In this document: one piece after another, positions 8,412-17,699 of the stretch
Layout: each line of letters opens with the position of its first letter
How positions within the stretch are numbered: position 1 is the first letter of the stretch
NCBI GenBank assembly: GCA_002428495.1
Contig: DIWR01000023.1
Coordinates: forward strand, 85,347 to 149,346
Source: Synergistaceae bacterium UBA6101
Lineage (GTDB): Bacteria; Synergistota; Synergistia; Synergistales; Synergistaceae
DNA length: 64,000 bases
Reading direction: 5' to 3'
Translations under genes and position numbers: made by a program
The notes under the pieces: generated by a model
Database searches by the model: none
What the model saw: only the letters and a program-made list of their open reading frames with translations
What the model was told of the DNA's origin: nothing

Positions 8412-10043
8412 TCACGCAGATCTTTTAGCTTCTTCTCCCAATGATGCCGCTGTTTCAAGCAAGGTCTTGGCGGAAACAAGCAGAGGCATGATCTTTGTGT
8501 AGTCTTTGGCTTCTATGGTCTGACGCTGCATCTCATCAGCTTTGTGTGTAATTGCAGCCAGCAGTTGGATGACATCCTGAGGGCTCAGTTCCAGCCTGTC
8601 TATTATCCTCTGTGATATTACAGGCATCCTTACGGCCTTTTCTTCAACAGGTGTGAGCAGGTCTATGGTGTCATTAAGGGCGGGCACCTGAGCTGCATAA
8701 CCTTTGTCATTCAGCCCCATAGCCAGGGCCTGTGCTGATTTTGGTTCACCGTGAACTACTACGAATCTGGTCTTCTTGGGGAAATTGCCTGCCCATTCGA
8801 GAAGGTCGTTTCTGTCAGCATGGGCCGAAAAACCGTTAAGTGTATGGAACTGGGCTTTTACAGACACATCTTCTCCGGCTATCCTTATCTCTTTTGCACC
8901 GTCAACGAGCCTGCGTCCGAGTGTTCCGTGAGCCTGATATCCAACAAACATTACATGGGTATCGTTCTTGTAGAGGTTATGCTTCAGATGATGCATTATC
9001 CTTCCGCCCGAGCACATCCCGCTTCCAGCAAGAATTATCCCGCTCGTCTCTTCGTTGATGGCCCTTGATTCATCAGCTGACCGTGTGAACTGGAAGTTTT
9101 CGGGCTCGAACGGATCGTCCCCTTTCTGGAACATTTCTTTAAGGTCGTTTGAAAGAAGGGGGATGTATTTGCCATAGATCTCAGTTACCTTTATCCCCAT
9201 AGGCGAATCAAGGTATATCTTCGGCATCTTGAGGTCAGGGAATTTTTTCTGGAAACGGTCAAATTCGTAAAGCACTCTCTGCGCCCTGTCTACGACAAAG
9301 GTCGGGACAAGTACTTTTGCGCTGGTTTTAAGAGCTTCCTTGAGAGCATCTTCAAATTCTGTTCTTGTTTCCTCAAGTGATTTATGAAGCCTGTCTCCGT
9401 AAGTTGATTCTATAAGTACAAAATCTGCATCTTCGATCATAGTCGGAGGTTTTTCAATAACGCCTTCAAAGGGGCCCAGATCACCTGAGAAGACTACCTT
9501 CACAGGTTTGTCTCCGTTGTTTTCTGATATCCATGCTTCTATTATCGAACTTCCAAGAATGTGTCCTGCTTCGCGGAAGCGGACTTTAAGTCCGTCAATG
9601 ATCTCGATCACTTCGTCATAAGGGATCGGTGAACGTAATCCAATGGAATCCTCCACCTCTTTTTCAGTGTAGAGAGGCTCCACAGCCGGCAGGCCTTTTC
9701 TTGTATTCTTCCTTGTTCTCCATTCAGCCTCTTCTCCCATAAGCCTGGCTGAATCCCTCCAAAGTATTTCAACGAGCTCCGATGTTGCGAAGGTGCAGAA
9801 GATCTTTCCCTTAAAGCCTTCCTTTACGAGCAGCGGTATCCTTCCGCTGTGGTCGATGTGTGCGTGAGTGAGAAGCAGTGCGTCAACTGAAGCAGGGTCA
9901 AATAAAAAGGATTCCCCCTCATGCTTCTCCTCGTCCTGCCCCTGATGAAAACCGCAGTCTACAAGGACTTTGTATGAACCGGTCTCGATCAAGTAGTTCG
10001 ATCCTGTTACTTCTCCAGCTGCTCCATGAATCCTTAATTTCAA
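8412..10043 (-). CDS. Metallo-beta-lactamase-fold beta-CASP ribonuclease-like protein
   Basis: A 543-residue protein of the beta-CASP/RMMBL group, related to CPSF73-type RNA nucleases. The zinc-binding motif is HAHIDH (H60, H62, D64, H65). Further metal-fold blocks are REAGHILGSS and FSGDLG, followed by the beta-CASP insert (ESTYGDRLHKS, PTFVVDRAQRVLYE, GSGMCSGGRIMHHL) and the closing FSAHADRNDL and VVHGEP motifs. A roughly 70-residue extra helical tail follows position 470. Bacterial homologues process or degrade RNA. The gene starts with TTG, preceded by AAGGGCG. It follows the NarL-type two-component pair on the same strand. Confidence 0.88.
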   Translation of the reverse strand: MKLRIHGAAGEVTGSNYLIETGSYKVLVDCGFHQGQDEEKHEGESFLFDPASVDALLLTHAHIDHSGRIPLLVKEGFKGKIFCTFATSELVEILWRDSARLMGEEAEWRTRKNTRKGLPAVEPLYTEKEVEDSIGLRSPIPYDEVIEIIDGLKVRFREAGHILGSSIIEAWISENNGDKPVKVVFSGDLGPFEGVIEKPPTMIEDADFVLIESTYGDRLHKSLEETRTEFEDALKEALKTSAKVLVPTFVVDRAQRVLYEFDRFQKKFPDLKMPKIYLDSPMGIKVTEIYGKYIPLLSNDLKEMFQKGDDPFEPENFQFTRSADESRAINEETSGIILAGSGMCSGGRIMHHLKHNLYKNDTHVMFVGYQAHGTLGRRLVDGAKEIRIAGEDVSVKAQFHTLNGFSAHADRNDLLEWAGNFPKKTRFVVVHGEPKSAQALAMGLNDKGYAAQVPALNDTIDLLTPVEEKAVRMPVISQRIIDRLELSPQDVIQLLAAITHKADEMQRQTIEAKDYTKIMPLLVSAKTLLETAASLGEEAKRSA

Positions 10044-10098
10044 GTTATTCGCCCTTATGGGCTCCCACCTTTCGATAGTTTAGGTAAATGGTCCTGAT

Positions 10099-11484
10099 TT
10101 ATTGTACAGTCACTAAGGGCAGTTCACAACGAATCACAGTACCTTTTCCCGGAGTTGAGAAAATACTGAAATGACCTCCTACGATAGACATCCTTTCGCG
10201 CATGTTGGAAAGGCCTCTGTGTCCCTGAACACGAAGTTCAGTGAAGTTGTCCGGGATCTCAAAGCCTTTACCGTCGTCCTCTATCTGTAGTAAGATCATT
10301 TTCCCCGTATTTTTTAATGAAATTGATACATTTTCCGCTTCAGCGTGTTTTGCAGAGTTGTTGACAGCCTCCTGGGCGACCCTGAAGAAGGCAAGCGTCA
10401 CATCATCAGGAAGGTCGGGGATATCCTGAATATCAAGGTGTATCTTAATGTCCAGCTGAGCACTCTGTCTCTCTGAAAGCTCAGTTAGTGCCTGTGCTAT
10501 TCCCAAGTCAAGCCAGGGAGGGGTAAGGTTATTGCATAGTTCCCTCATCTCTTTGACTCCGGCGATAGCTGCGTTTTCTGCCTCTTTAAGCTGCTTTTCC
10601 CTTTCTACAGGAGAGTCCATGTCAACGGAGAGCAGTCTGAGCCTCTGTATCAGGGCAGTCAGGTCCTGAAGGGGGCCGTCATGTATCTCACGCGATATTC
10701 TTGCCCTCTCTTCTTCCTGCACCTTTACGAGGTCATTAACATACCTTCGTGAGAGCTGTACTTTGTCTATTGCAGAGTTTGCAAGAACTACGAGGGCCTC
10801 TCTGAGTTTTTGAAGCTCTGTAACTGCTTCAGGTGCGTTTTTCAGTGGGACTTCTTCACCCCAGCTGAGCATCGAGACCTCTTCTTCGAGGTCTTTAAGA
10901 GGCATTATCACTTTCTGCCACATTATGTAGACTGAGAAGATCCCGATCAACCCAAGGATCCCCATAATAAACGGCCAGAAAGTAGTAAGCGACACCATTG
11001 GCCCAAGCAGTTTGTCCCATGATACAGCCGCCAGAACGAATAGATTTCTCTGAAGCATAGGGTATACTGCTATGGTGTAAAACTTTCCGTCAGGTCCCCT
11101 GATTTTCTGGGGAGACATGGTGGCTATCGGTTTGTCCCATATGATAGAGAGGATCGTGACGTCAGAAGTACCATATATAAGATTGCCGTCACTGTCGAAG
11201 ACAGCAAACATGCCCGGGACAGCCATCTCATCTGACATCATTTCTCCAAGCCCGAGAATGCGTGACCTGTACTGGTTTGGCTGCCAGGTACCGTCGGTCC
11301 TCAGGTCCCATTGGGAAGATTCAAGCCTTGCCGCAGCTCCCCTAGCAAGATTCTGCACGTAAGAACCGGCTACCCCTTCCATGGTATTTTCAAACTGGCA
11401 GAAACCTATCCATGCCAGGAGGAATGCCCCCAGGCTGGGCAGAAAGACTGCAACAGTCAGCTGAAGGAGAAGGTTTCTCCTCAA
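10099..11484 (-). CDS. NarL-type sensor histidine kinase (HisKA_3)
   Basis: A 461-residue membrane sensor. It has a transmembrane segment at residues 8-28, an extracytoplasmic region to about 165, a second segment around 168-190, a HAMP-like linker, then the HisKA_3 phosphoacceptor helix (ARISREIHDGPLQDLTALIQ, His near 265) and a HATPase_c domain with FFRVAQEAVNNSAKHA and DDGKGF. This is the NarX/LiaS/DegS architecture. The start is a TTG that overlaps the stop of the response regulator by four bases, so the pair is translationally coupled. The signal sensed is unknown. Confidence 0.9.
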   Translation of the reverse strand: MRRNLLLQLTVAVFLPSLGAFLLAWIGFCQFENTMEGVAGSYVQNLARGAAARLESSQWDLRTDGTWQPNQYRSRILGLGEMMSDEMAVPGMFAVFDSDGNLIYGTSDVTILSIIWDKPIATMSPQKIRGPDGKFYTIAVYPMLQRNLFVLAAVSWDKLLGPMVSLTTFWPFIMGILGLIGIFSVYIMWQKVIMPLKDLEEEVSMLSWGEEVPLKNAPEAVTELQKLREALVVLANSAIDKVQLSRRYVNDLVKVQEEERARISREIHDGPLQDLTALIQRLRLLSVDMDSPVEREKQLKEAENAAIAGVKEMRELCNNLTPPWLDLGIAQALTELSERQSAQLDIKIHLDIQDIPDLPDDVTLAFFRVAQEAVNNSAKHAEAENVSISLKNTGKMILLQIEDDGKGFEIPDNFTELRVQGHRGLSNMRERMSIVGGHFSIFSTPGKGTVIRCELPLVTVQ

Positions 11485-12119
11485 TCGAGCAGTTCCTCCA
11501 GGGTCACTATGCCGTATTTAAGAGAGAGGAGCATTGCTTCTGTCTTATTTTTTGCTCCAAGTTTGTCGTATATTGAGGCCAGGTGCGTCTGCACAGTTCT
11601 CTCGCTTATGAAAAGCTGTGTTGCTATCTCTTTTCCTGAAAGTCCGCGTGCCGCGAGGAGAAGGACCTCCCTTTCTCTTACTGAGACAGGCTCCGGAACG
11701 AAATCTCCTTCCTGCTCAACAGCACTTGCCACCTCGCTGTCAAGATAGAAGCCTCCCCGCGCAACGATCCTTATCGCTTTTGAAAGGGTTTCCATGCTTG
11801 CAGTCTTAAGAACGTAACCCCTGGCACCTGCTCTGAGTGATGCCATAACGTACTGCTGCGCATCGTAAGAAGTAAGCATCAGTGATGCAACGGGAAGAGA
11901 TGCTTCCTTTATCTTTCGCGCGAGAGCTACACCGTCTATGCCCGGCATCCTGATGTCAAGAAGGGCCACTTGGGGTCTGAGCTGCTGTATCCCTGCCCAT
12001 GCTGATTCTCCGTCAGCGAAACTTCCCAGGATATTAAAATCTGCCTCTTTTGCCAGATAAGCTTTCATGCCTTCTCTGGTTAGCGGGTGGTCATCTGCAA
12101 GTACCAATGAAATTGACAT
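11481..12119 (-). CDS. NarL/FixJ family response regulator
   Basis: A 212-residue two-domain regulator. The receiver domain has the acidic pocket at D9-D10 and the phosphoacceptor D55 (ALLDIRMPG), plus the conserved T/S and K positions (LTSYD, LKTAS). The C-terminal LuxR-type helix-turn-helix is clear in VREREVLLLAARGLSGKEIATQL and ERTVQTHLASIYDKLG. It is the partner of the histidine kinase encoded immediately downstream. The ATG has GGAGGGAGG upstream. The likely target is unknown; the adjacent nuclease and HD genes are candidates only by position. Confidence 0.92.
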   Translation of the reverse strand: MSISLVLADDHPLTREGMKAYLAKEADFNILGSFADGESAWAGIQQLRPQVALLDIRMPGIDGVALARKIKEASLPVASLMLTSYDAQQYVMASLRAGARGYVLKTASMETLSKAIRIVARGGFYLDSEVASAVEQEGDFVPEPVSVREREVLLLAARGLSGKEIATQLFISERTVQTHLASIYDKLGAKNKTEAMLLSLKYGIVTLEELLD

Positions 12120-12160
12120 TTTGTATCCTCCCTCCGTCTATTTTTACTTCTCGTGGTCTT

Positions 12161-12724
12161 TCAGGAACCGAGCCCGATCTCTTTTTCTACGGGCCTTAAC
12201 GCCGTAATAGTCTGTTCTATAAGCGTTTCCATCGGGATGTTCAGTAATTCTGATCCTTTTTCGATAACTTCCCTGTTTACCCCCCTGGCGAAAGCCTTGT
12301 CCTTCCATTTTTTCTTAACTGATTTCAGTTCAAGGTCATGGAGCGATTTGCTTGGACGGACAAGTGCTACCGCTGTTATGAATCCGGTAAGTTCATCTAT
12401 TGTGTAAAGATATTTTTCGCATAGTGTTTCAGGTTTTATCCCGGAGTATTCCCACCCATGAGCGAGCACAGCATGAACGAAATCATCTGGGTAGCCTTTT
12501 TCTCGGAGCATCTCCCCGCCTTTCATGGGATGGGTCTCTGTGCTGGGAAATTCCTCCCAGTCGATATCGTGCATAAGGCCGATCAGGCCCCAGTAATTTT
12601 CGTCTTCTCCGTTTTCCCGGGCAAACCATTTCATCGCCGCCTCAACAGCGAATGCATGTTTGATGTGCATCTCTTCCTTGTTGTGTTCCTTAAGGAACTT
12701 GATCGATTCTTCGCGTGTAAACAT
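12161..12724 (-). CDS. HD-domain metal-dependent phosphohydrolase family protein
   Basis: A 187-residue protein of the stand-alone HD family. Metal ligands of the fold are visible as HAFAVEAAM (first His), GLIGLMHDIDWEEFP (the HD pair), HPMKGGEML and HAVLAHGWEYSG. Family members cleave phosphate esters of nucleotides or small molecules; no substrate can be named here. Its ATG directly follows the stop of the dCMP deaminase gene (TAG-ATG), with the ribosome-binding site GGAGG inside that gene, so the two are translationally coupled. This may point to a nucleotide-related role, which is inference. Confidence 0.82.
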   Translation of the reverse strand: MFTREESIKFLKEHNKEEMHIKHAFAVEAAMKWFARENGEDENYWGLIGLMHDIDWEEFPSTETHPMKGGEMLREKGYPDDFVHAVLAHGWEYSGIKPETLCEKYLYTIDELTGFITAVALVRPSKSLHDLELKSVKKKWKDKAFARGVNREVIEKGSELLNIPMETLIEQTITALRPVEKEIGLGS

Positions 12725-13216
12725 CTATTTATTTCCTCCTATTGAAAAATTATTCTTCACCGGCTCGTCATCTGGTATGCATACCGTTTCGATCCCCGAC
12801 TGCAAAATGATCTCCCTCGATATCCTGTCCGGGTATGGATGAATATAAACAATACGCCTGCATCCGCAGTTGATAAGGGCTTTAGTGCAGTAGACACACG
12901 GCTCATGTGTACAGTAAAGCCAGCATCCCGCAGTGGCTACTCCCGCATATGCCGCCTGTGCTATAGCGTTTATCTCAGCGTGGGATCCGCGGCAGATCTC
13001 ATGTCTTTCACCTGAAGGGATACCAAGCTTTTCCCTCAGACATCCTGCTTCCTCACAGTGTATTATTCCCTTCGGAGCTCCGTTATATCCGGTACTGAGT
13101 ATTTGCTGGTCCTTTACAAGAACAGCTCCGACATTTCTCCTCATGCAGGTGCTCCTGCTGGCGACTACCTTTGCTATCATTAAAAAATAAGTGTCCCAGT
13201 CCGGACGGTTCAGCAT
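12725..13216 (-). CDS. dCMP deaminase (ComEB-like cytidine/deoxycytidylate deaminase)
   Basis: A 163-residue zinc-dependent deaminase. The catalytic motif is H79-A-E81 (GSHAEINAI) and the second zinc motif is PCVYC with C107 and C110. The insertion with extra cysteines and His (IIHCEEAGCLREKLG) and the N-terminal RPDWDTYFLMIAKVVASRSTC are typical of dCMP deaminases, which make dUMP for thymidylate synthesis. The start has AGGAGAGG upstream. It leads a run of minus-strand genes with the HD hydrolase. The 237 bases upstream are AT-rich and carry no gene that I can see. Confidence 0.9.
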   Translation of the reverse strand: MLNRPDWDTYFLMIAKVVASRSTCMRRNVGAVLVKDQQILSTGYNGAPKGIIHCEEAGCLREKLGIPSGERHEICRGSHAEINAIAQAAYAGVATAGCWLYCTHEPCVYCTKALINCGCRRIVYIHPYPDRISREIILQSGIETVCIPDDEPVKNNFSIGGNK

Positions 13217-13453
13217 GCGATCCTCTCCTGCGTGTATTCAAATGTTATATAAAGTATAGTTTATTTTGCACTATTTATGTTGATAAAAACGTCAATGATC
13301 TTTCATTTTTTTATGTTGATCGAACTGATCCGGCGGTTACCGTATCCTCAAAAGCAATATAACTAAATATGAGAATAAATCATAAGTGGATTTATACTCT
13401 TTATTAAATTTACATGTTGGACAACTTTTTTTCGACAGGAAATTGCGGAGATA

Positions 13454-13972
13454 TCAAATATTTTTTATAAGTTTTTCTATTGCGGTCCTAAGTTCTTCAT
13501 AAGAATGTCTGCGATCCCTCGCGCACTCCTTTGCCGGTCTGCTGCAGAGCAGGCATGTACGTGGGGGGAGTCCAAGGTCTGATCTTGAGATAGTTTTTAT
13601 CTGCACGATAATATCTATGTCGAAGATGCGCCCTTCAGGGATCCCTTCCTCTATACCGACAGCAATTTCCTTTGCTTTTTTTGCAGTAGTGAGATCTCCT
13701 GCAAAAAAACCCACCCAGCAAACTCCTGCCGCATTTGTGATCTTTTTTTCGCATATAGGACAGGATGTCCATTTTTCAATGAAGGCCTTGCCGAAGCTTT
13801 CCACGGCCCTTTCATCATTGGGGATGCGTTTGGGATATCCGGGAATGTTAAGGGTTATCTGACAGGCAAATACATTTTTAGAGAGGTGTGCGTCCCTGGT
13901 CCTTACCCTATCTTCTTTTCCTGAAAGTATTTCAGAAAGGATATTCTCAATGTCAGTTTTTTTTATGTTCAT
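13454..13972 (-). CDS. citX: CitX-like apo-citrate lyase phosphoribosyl-dephospho-CoA transferase
   Basis: A 172-residue protein matching CitX, which transfers the prosthetic-group precursor to the acyl carrier subunit of citrate lyase. Diagnostic parts are the N-terminal ILSGKEDRVRTRD, the central GRIFDIDIIVQ strand and the cysteine-containing end RTCLLCSRPAKECARDRRHS. The gene overlaps the end of citC by 20 bases, so the two must be co-expressed. The citrate lyase subunits citD, citE and citF are not in the window, while citG is about 39 kb away. No terminator is evident after the stop. Confidence 0.85.
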   Translation of the reverse strand: MNIKKTDIENILSEILSGKEDRVRTRDAHLSKNVFACQITLNIPGYPKRIPNDERAVESFGKAFIEKWTSCPICEKKITNAAGVCWVGFFAGDLTTAKKAKEIAVGIEEGIPEGRIFDIDIIVQIKTISRSDLGLPPRTCLLCSRPAKECARDRRHSYEELRTAIEKLIKNI

Positions 13973-15008
13973 GGATCAGTTTTTCAACGACGGCCCTTCC
14001 TCTTTCCGAAGATAGGTAATTCTGCGTAACAGCGGGGAGCATCCTTTTTAAGGCATCCAGGTCGTTTTCGACTATGGCTTTTCGTACCCTTGAAGCTGAC
14101 ACAGCTGTTCCGGACGGGTCGTTCAGCCTTTTTATCTCTACAACTTCTACACCACGCGGAGGGAGGACTTTTTTCATCATCTCGTTATACTTTGCTGTGA
14201 TAGGACAAAATGGCTCTGTTCCAACGAAACGTTTTTTTATTGAGAGTTCCGGTACGAAAAGGTTCGCAAAAAGGGTCGCGTCAAGTTCAGCCTGTGTTCC
14301 TGCAACAGAAGCCGTACATTTGTCCTTCAGGAAGTAAGTGGGGAACGTGGCTCTTGATACAGCGTAGTCACCGCTGGGGATCAGCCTGACATTTTTAAGG
14401 TCTTTCGTTCCCTCTTCAACCAGCATCATCCTGTCTTTGAAAGGAAAGAGAGAGAGGTCTTCCTGCACGATTATGACATATAGCCCGTCACATTCTTTGC
14501 ATGCGGTCTCTATGAGATATCTGTGTCCATAAGTAAATGGGTTGCAGTTCATTACAGCAGCCCCAATGTTGTCTTTACCCGAAAATATTTTGTTTTTCTG
14601 AAGGATCTTACGGTAATCGTCAGAAGATGGCTGTCCGGACTCCATCAGAACAACAGTCTCAGTCCTCGCCAGTTCGCTGAAGCCCAGGTATGCAAATTTA
14701 TCTGCCATATCACATTTAGTAAAGACGAAAAGGTGGAATATGTTGTTTTCACCGGCATACCGCAGCAAGTCAGATATCACCATGCCCGAGAGGCCGGCTT
14801 CCTGCCATTCTGGATCTGCTGCCACCATTTTTATCACTTTGCCCTGTATGCTTGCAGTCGCGATTATCTTTTCATCGTGGTTTTCTACGACAGCAGTACA
14901 GTCAGGGTTGCCTTCAAAGGTCAGGCCGTTTCTCTCAAGCAGAAGTCCCACCTGTTCTTTTTCATTTTTGTTGAGATTTTTTATCGTTCTGGTTTGAAGG
15001 CCAAACAT
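13953..15008 (-). CDS. citC: [Citrate (pro-3S)-lyase] ligase
   Basis: A 351-residue enzyme that acetylates the thiol of the citrate lyase prosthetic group using ATP and acetate. An N-terminal acetyltransferase-like domain (about residues 1-120) is followed by a nucleotidyltransferase-fold domain with NCNPFTYGHRYLIE and the C-terminal SASRVRKAIVEND, both family hallmarks. The length is normal. ATG has AAAGGAC upstream and sits seven bases after the acyl-CoA ligase gene, so citC appears to be in one operon with that ligase and with the M20 amidohydrolase. This is an unusual neighbourhood for citC, which normally heads citDEF. Confidence 0.9.
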   Translation of the reverse strand: MFGLQTRTIKNLNKNEKEQVGLLLERNGLTFEGNPDCTAVVENHDEKIIATASIQGKVIKMVAADPEWQEAGLSGMVISDLLRYAGENNIFHLFVFTKCDMADKFAYLGFSELARTETVVLMESGQPSSDDYRKILQKNKIFSGKDNIGAAVMNCNPFTYGHRYLIETACKECDGLYVIIVQEDLSLFPFKDRMMLVEEGTKDLKNVRLIPSGDYAVSRATFPTYFLKDKCTASVAGTQAELDATLFANLFVPELSIKKRFVGTEPFCPITAKYNEMMKKVLPPRGVEVVEIKRLNDPSGTAVSASRVRKAIVENDLDALKRMLPAVTQNYLSSERGRAVVEKLIHEHKKN

Positions 15009-15014
15009 TTAGTC

Positions 15015-16490
15015 TTAGTCCTTTTCAAGCTTTCTTTTTAAAATTTCGCCGATGCTCGATCTTGGCATCTCGGTGAGGAAATCGATTATTCTGGGAACTT
15101 TATAGTATGAAAGTTTTTTCTTGCAGTGTTCGATAAGGTCCTTTGAAGTGACCTTCTCATCCTTTTTCAGCACAACGAATGCTTTTACTATCTCTCCGCT
15201 TATTGAGCGGGGCACTCCTATGACTGCAGCCTCAGCTACTGCGGGATGTTCAAGCAGGACTTTTTCTACTTCCTGCGCATATACCTTGAAGCCCCCGACG
15301 AAGATCACCTCTGTCCTGCGTCCTACAAGGTAGAGATACCCATCCTTGTCGAACCTGGCTATGTCACAGGTATCAAACCATCCGTCCACGAATCTCTTTG
15401 CAGTAAGCTCAGGGTTTCGGTAGTAGCATTTTGCCACATTGTCGCCCCTGATCCAAAGATGGCCTTCTGAGCCTGCGGGAAGGGCCGACCCTTCATCATT
15501 TCTTATCTCAGCCTCGACACAGGATAAAAGTGTGCCGACACTGCCCGCTTTTCTGTTCTCTATTCCGGGGGCGATCGATACGACCGAAGCTGCTTCAGTG
15601 AGGCCGTATCCTTCTATAACAGGAACGCCAAGATACTCCTGGGATCTTTTGTCAAAATCAAGAGGGAGTCTGTCGCCTCCGGAGAGTATGTATCTGAGGC
15701 TTTTGGGAGGTGTAATTCCCCTTGCTACCGTTCCAAGCAGGAGAGAAATAATCGTTGGAACGGCAGGCACGATAGTTACAGAGGCATTTCTCATAGCGTC
15801 CATTGCAGCTTCTGGGGGCATGAAGGTCGGAAGGACGACCTGACATGTGCCCTTGACAAGAGGGATCAGGGAACCGCATACAAATCCGAACGCGTTGAAA
15901 TTGGGCAGAGCATTAAGAAAAACGTCGTCATCCGTCAGTTTGCCTATATGATCCACACACGCGTTGATGCTGGCGTAAAGGTTGGCATGAGTCAAAGGGA
16001 CGGCCTTCGGTTCGCCTGTAGTGCCGGAAGTGTAAAAAATTACGGCAGTATCTGTCGATTCTTCATCGGACGTTCTTCCCGCAATGCTTTCTACAGGGGC
16101 ATCTAAAGAAGTGACGGCACAGGGTATGCCCTCCTCAGAGATAAGCGGGACTATGCTTGATGAACCTCTGTAAGTTATTGAAGCAAAAACATCAGCGTGC
16201 TTGAGCTGTTTAATCAGAGAGACATAACCGCTTCTGGGATCTATGGGCACTACAGTACCTCCAAGCTTCCATATGGCTATCATTGATGCGAGCAATATCG
16301 GGCTGTTGGGAAGAAGGAAAGCCATTCTTTGTCCGGCCTTGAAGCCGCTTGAACGGAAGCCTTTCTCGCATTCCTCTGTCAGTTCAAGAAACGCGCCGCC
16401 TGACCACCATGTTTTCTGCCACCATATAAATGGTTCTGTCCGAAGTGATTCAAGGTTTGATATTATGATATCTTCAAGTCTGGGAGCCAA
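15015..16490 (-). CDS. AMP-dependent acyl-CoA synthetase/ligase
   Basis: A 491-residue adenylate-forming enzyme of the ANL superfamily, which activates a carboxylic acid to its adenylate and usually on to a CoA thioester. The P-loop-like motif is FYTSGTTGEPKAVPLTH, the A5 motif is VIEGYGLTEAASV, and the A7-A8 region is FDTCDIARFDKDGYLYLVGR followed by GFKVYAQEVE. The catalytic lysine of the C-terminal lid is in SSIGEILKRKL. The start is a TTG with GGAGGGG at six bases. It lies between the amidohydrolase gene and citC, both within 20 bases, in an apparent operon. The acid substrate is unknown. Confidence 0.88.
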   Translation of the reverse strand: MAPRLEDIIISNLESLRTEPFIWWQKTWWSGGAFLELTEECEKGFRSSGFKAGQRMAFLLPNSPILLASMIAIWKLGGTVVPIDPRSGYVSLIKQLKHADVFASITYRGSSSIVPLISEEGIPCAVTSLDAPVESIAGRTSDEESTDTAVIFYTSGTTGEPKAVPLTHANLYASINACVDHIGKLTDDDVFLNALPNFNAFGFVCGSLIPLVKGTCQVVLPTFMPPEAAMDAMRNASVTIVPAVPTIISLLLGTVARGITPPKSLRYILSGGDRLPLDFDKRSQEYLGVPVIEGYGLTEAASVVSIAPGIENRKAGSVGTLLSCVEAEIRNDEGSALPAGSEGHLWIRGDNVAKCYYRNPELTAKRFVDGWFDTCDIARFDKDGYLYLVGRRTEVIFVGGFKVYAQEVEKVLLEHPAVAEAAVIGVPRSISGEIVKAFVVLKKDEKVTSKDLIEHCKKKLSYYKVPRIIDFLTEMPRSSIGEILKRKLEKD

Positions 16491-16508
16491 TGCTTCCCCT
16501 CCACTCTA

Positions 16509-17699
16509 TTAAAGCGTCAATGCCATGTACGATTCCCATGCAGCTGAAAAGGGAAGCATGTTCTCAGGAATGTCATACCTGGGATGGTGAAGGCCATATT
16601 CCAGTCCGGTTCCCATGAGCATAAAAACAGACGGGACACATGAACTGAAGAAGGAAAAATCCTCTCCGGAGAGCAACGGCCGTTCCAACATCTTAATGCC
16701 ATCCTCTCCAAAGAAAGGAATGCCGACATTTACTACCTTGTCTACCATTTCAGAGTCATTCTCCACCTGACCGTAATTCCTGGTGTATTCTACTGAAGCC
16801 AGGCCCCTGAATGCCTTGGCAATTGCAGGTGCAACGGTTTCGATCCTGCTCTGGACAAAATCCCTTGTTTTTGGGCTGAAAGCGCGAAGCGTCCCCCATA
16901 AGTTGACCTGTTCCGGTATTACATTATAAGCGTAACCCGCCTCTATCTGCCCGAAAGATACTACTACAGGATCTCTTGGATCTATCTCTCTTGTAAGCAT
17001 GGTCTGTATCGCTATCACGATATGAGAAGAGATAGTTATGGGATCAATGGTCATATGAGGCTCGGCTGCGTGGCCGGCAGTACCTCTGATGTCAATATGT
17101 ATCCTGTCCGACAGGGCTGTAAGAACTCCTTTGCGCAGGAAAAGTTCACCATAGGGAATTTCTGACCACCAATGCAGAGAAGCTGCGTTTCCTATGTTAA
17201 AAGTTTCAAGAAACCTGTTTTCAACAAGGATCCTGGCTCCGCCCTTCCCTTCCCCCGCAGGCTGAAAGAGTAATACAACTTTTCTTTTTAATTCATCTCT
17301 GTGAAAGGAGAGTACTCTGGCTGCTCCAAGCAGAGAAGCCATATGGGCGTCATGTCCGCAGGCATGCATAAGGCCGGGCATGCAGGAAGAGAAGGAAAGT
17401 CCGGTCTCTTCTTCGACAGCAAGTGCATCCATACAAGAGCGCAAAAGGATGGCAGGCCCAGGCAGGTCTTTCCCTAAAATCCCTATTACGGATGTTGGAA
17501 TTGCAAAACCTGAGATGACCTCCATCCCCTCGATAGAATCGAGTACCCTTGTTATTTTGGAGGCGGTGATGTTTTCTTCGAACGCAAGCTCGGGGAACTG
17601 ATGGAAATCTCTTCTCCAATCCCGCATTTCCTCTGAGATGTTCTCTGCTTCAGCCAGAAGCTGGGCTCCCAGAGCAGATAGTCCTGAATTATCAGACAT
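16509..17699 (-). CDS. M20D-family amidohydrolase
   Basis: A 396-residue protein of the M20D group, which includes hippurate hydrolases and N-acyl-amino acid amidohydrolases. The metal-binding block GLMHACGHDAHMAS is intact, and a dimerisation domain follows (IDIRGTAGHAAEPH). The usual QPAEEG motif reads QPAGEG: the first glutamate, the general base in characterised enzymes, is replaced by glycine while the metal-ligand glutamate is kept. Activity is therefore uncertain. ATG has GGAAGG upstream. It heads an apparent operon with an acyl-CoA ligase, citC and citX; release of an acyl group followed by CoA activation would make chemical sense, but this is inference. Confidence 0.88.
   Translation of the reverse strand: MSDNSGLSALGAQLLAEAENISEEMRDWRRDFHQFPELAFEENITASKITRVLDSIEGMEVISGFAIPTSVIGILGKDLPGPAILLRSCMDALAVEEETGLSFSSCMPGLMHACGHDAHMASLLGAARVLSFHRDELKRKVVLLFQPAGEGKGGARILVENRFLETFNIGNAASLHWWSEIPYGELFLRKGVLTALSDRIHIDIRGTAGHAAEPHMTIDPITISSHIVIAIQTMLTREIDPRDPVVVSFGQIEAGYAYNVIPEQVNLWGTLRAFSPKTRDFVQSRIETVAPAIAKAFRGLASVEYTRNYGQVENDSEMVDKVVNVGIPFFGEDGIKMLERPLLSGEDFSFFSSCVPSVFMLMGTGLEYGLHHPRYDIPENMLPFSAAWESYMALTL

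Noticed and set aside
13217..13453. AT-rich 237-base gap between citX and the dCMP deaminase gene
   Set aside because: No open frame, RNA-like fold or repeat that I could support; it probably holds the promoter of the dCMP deaminase gene.
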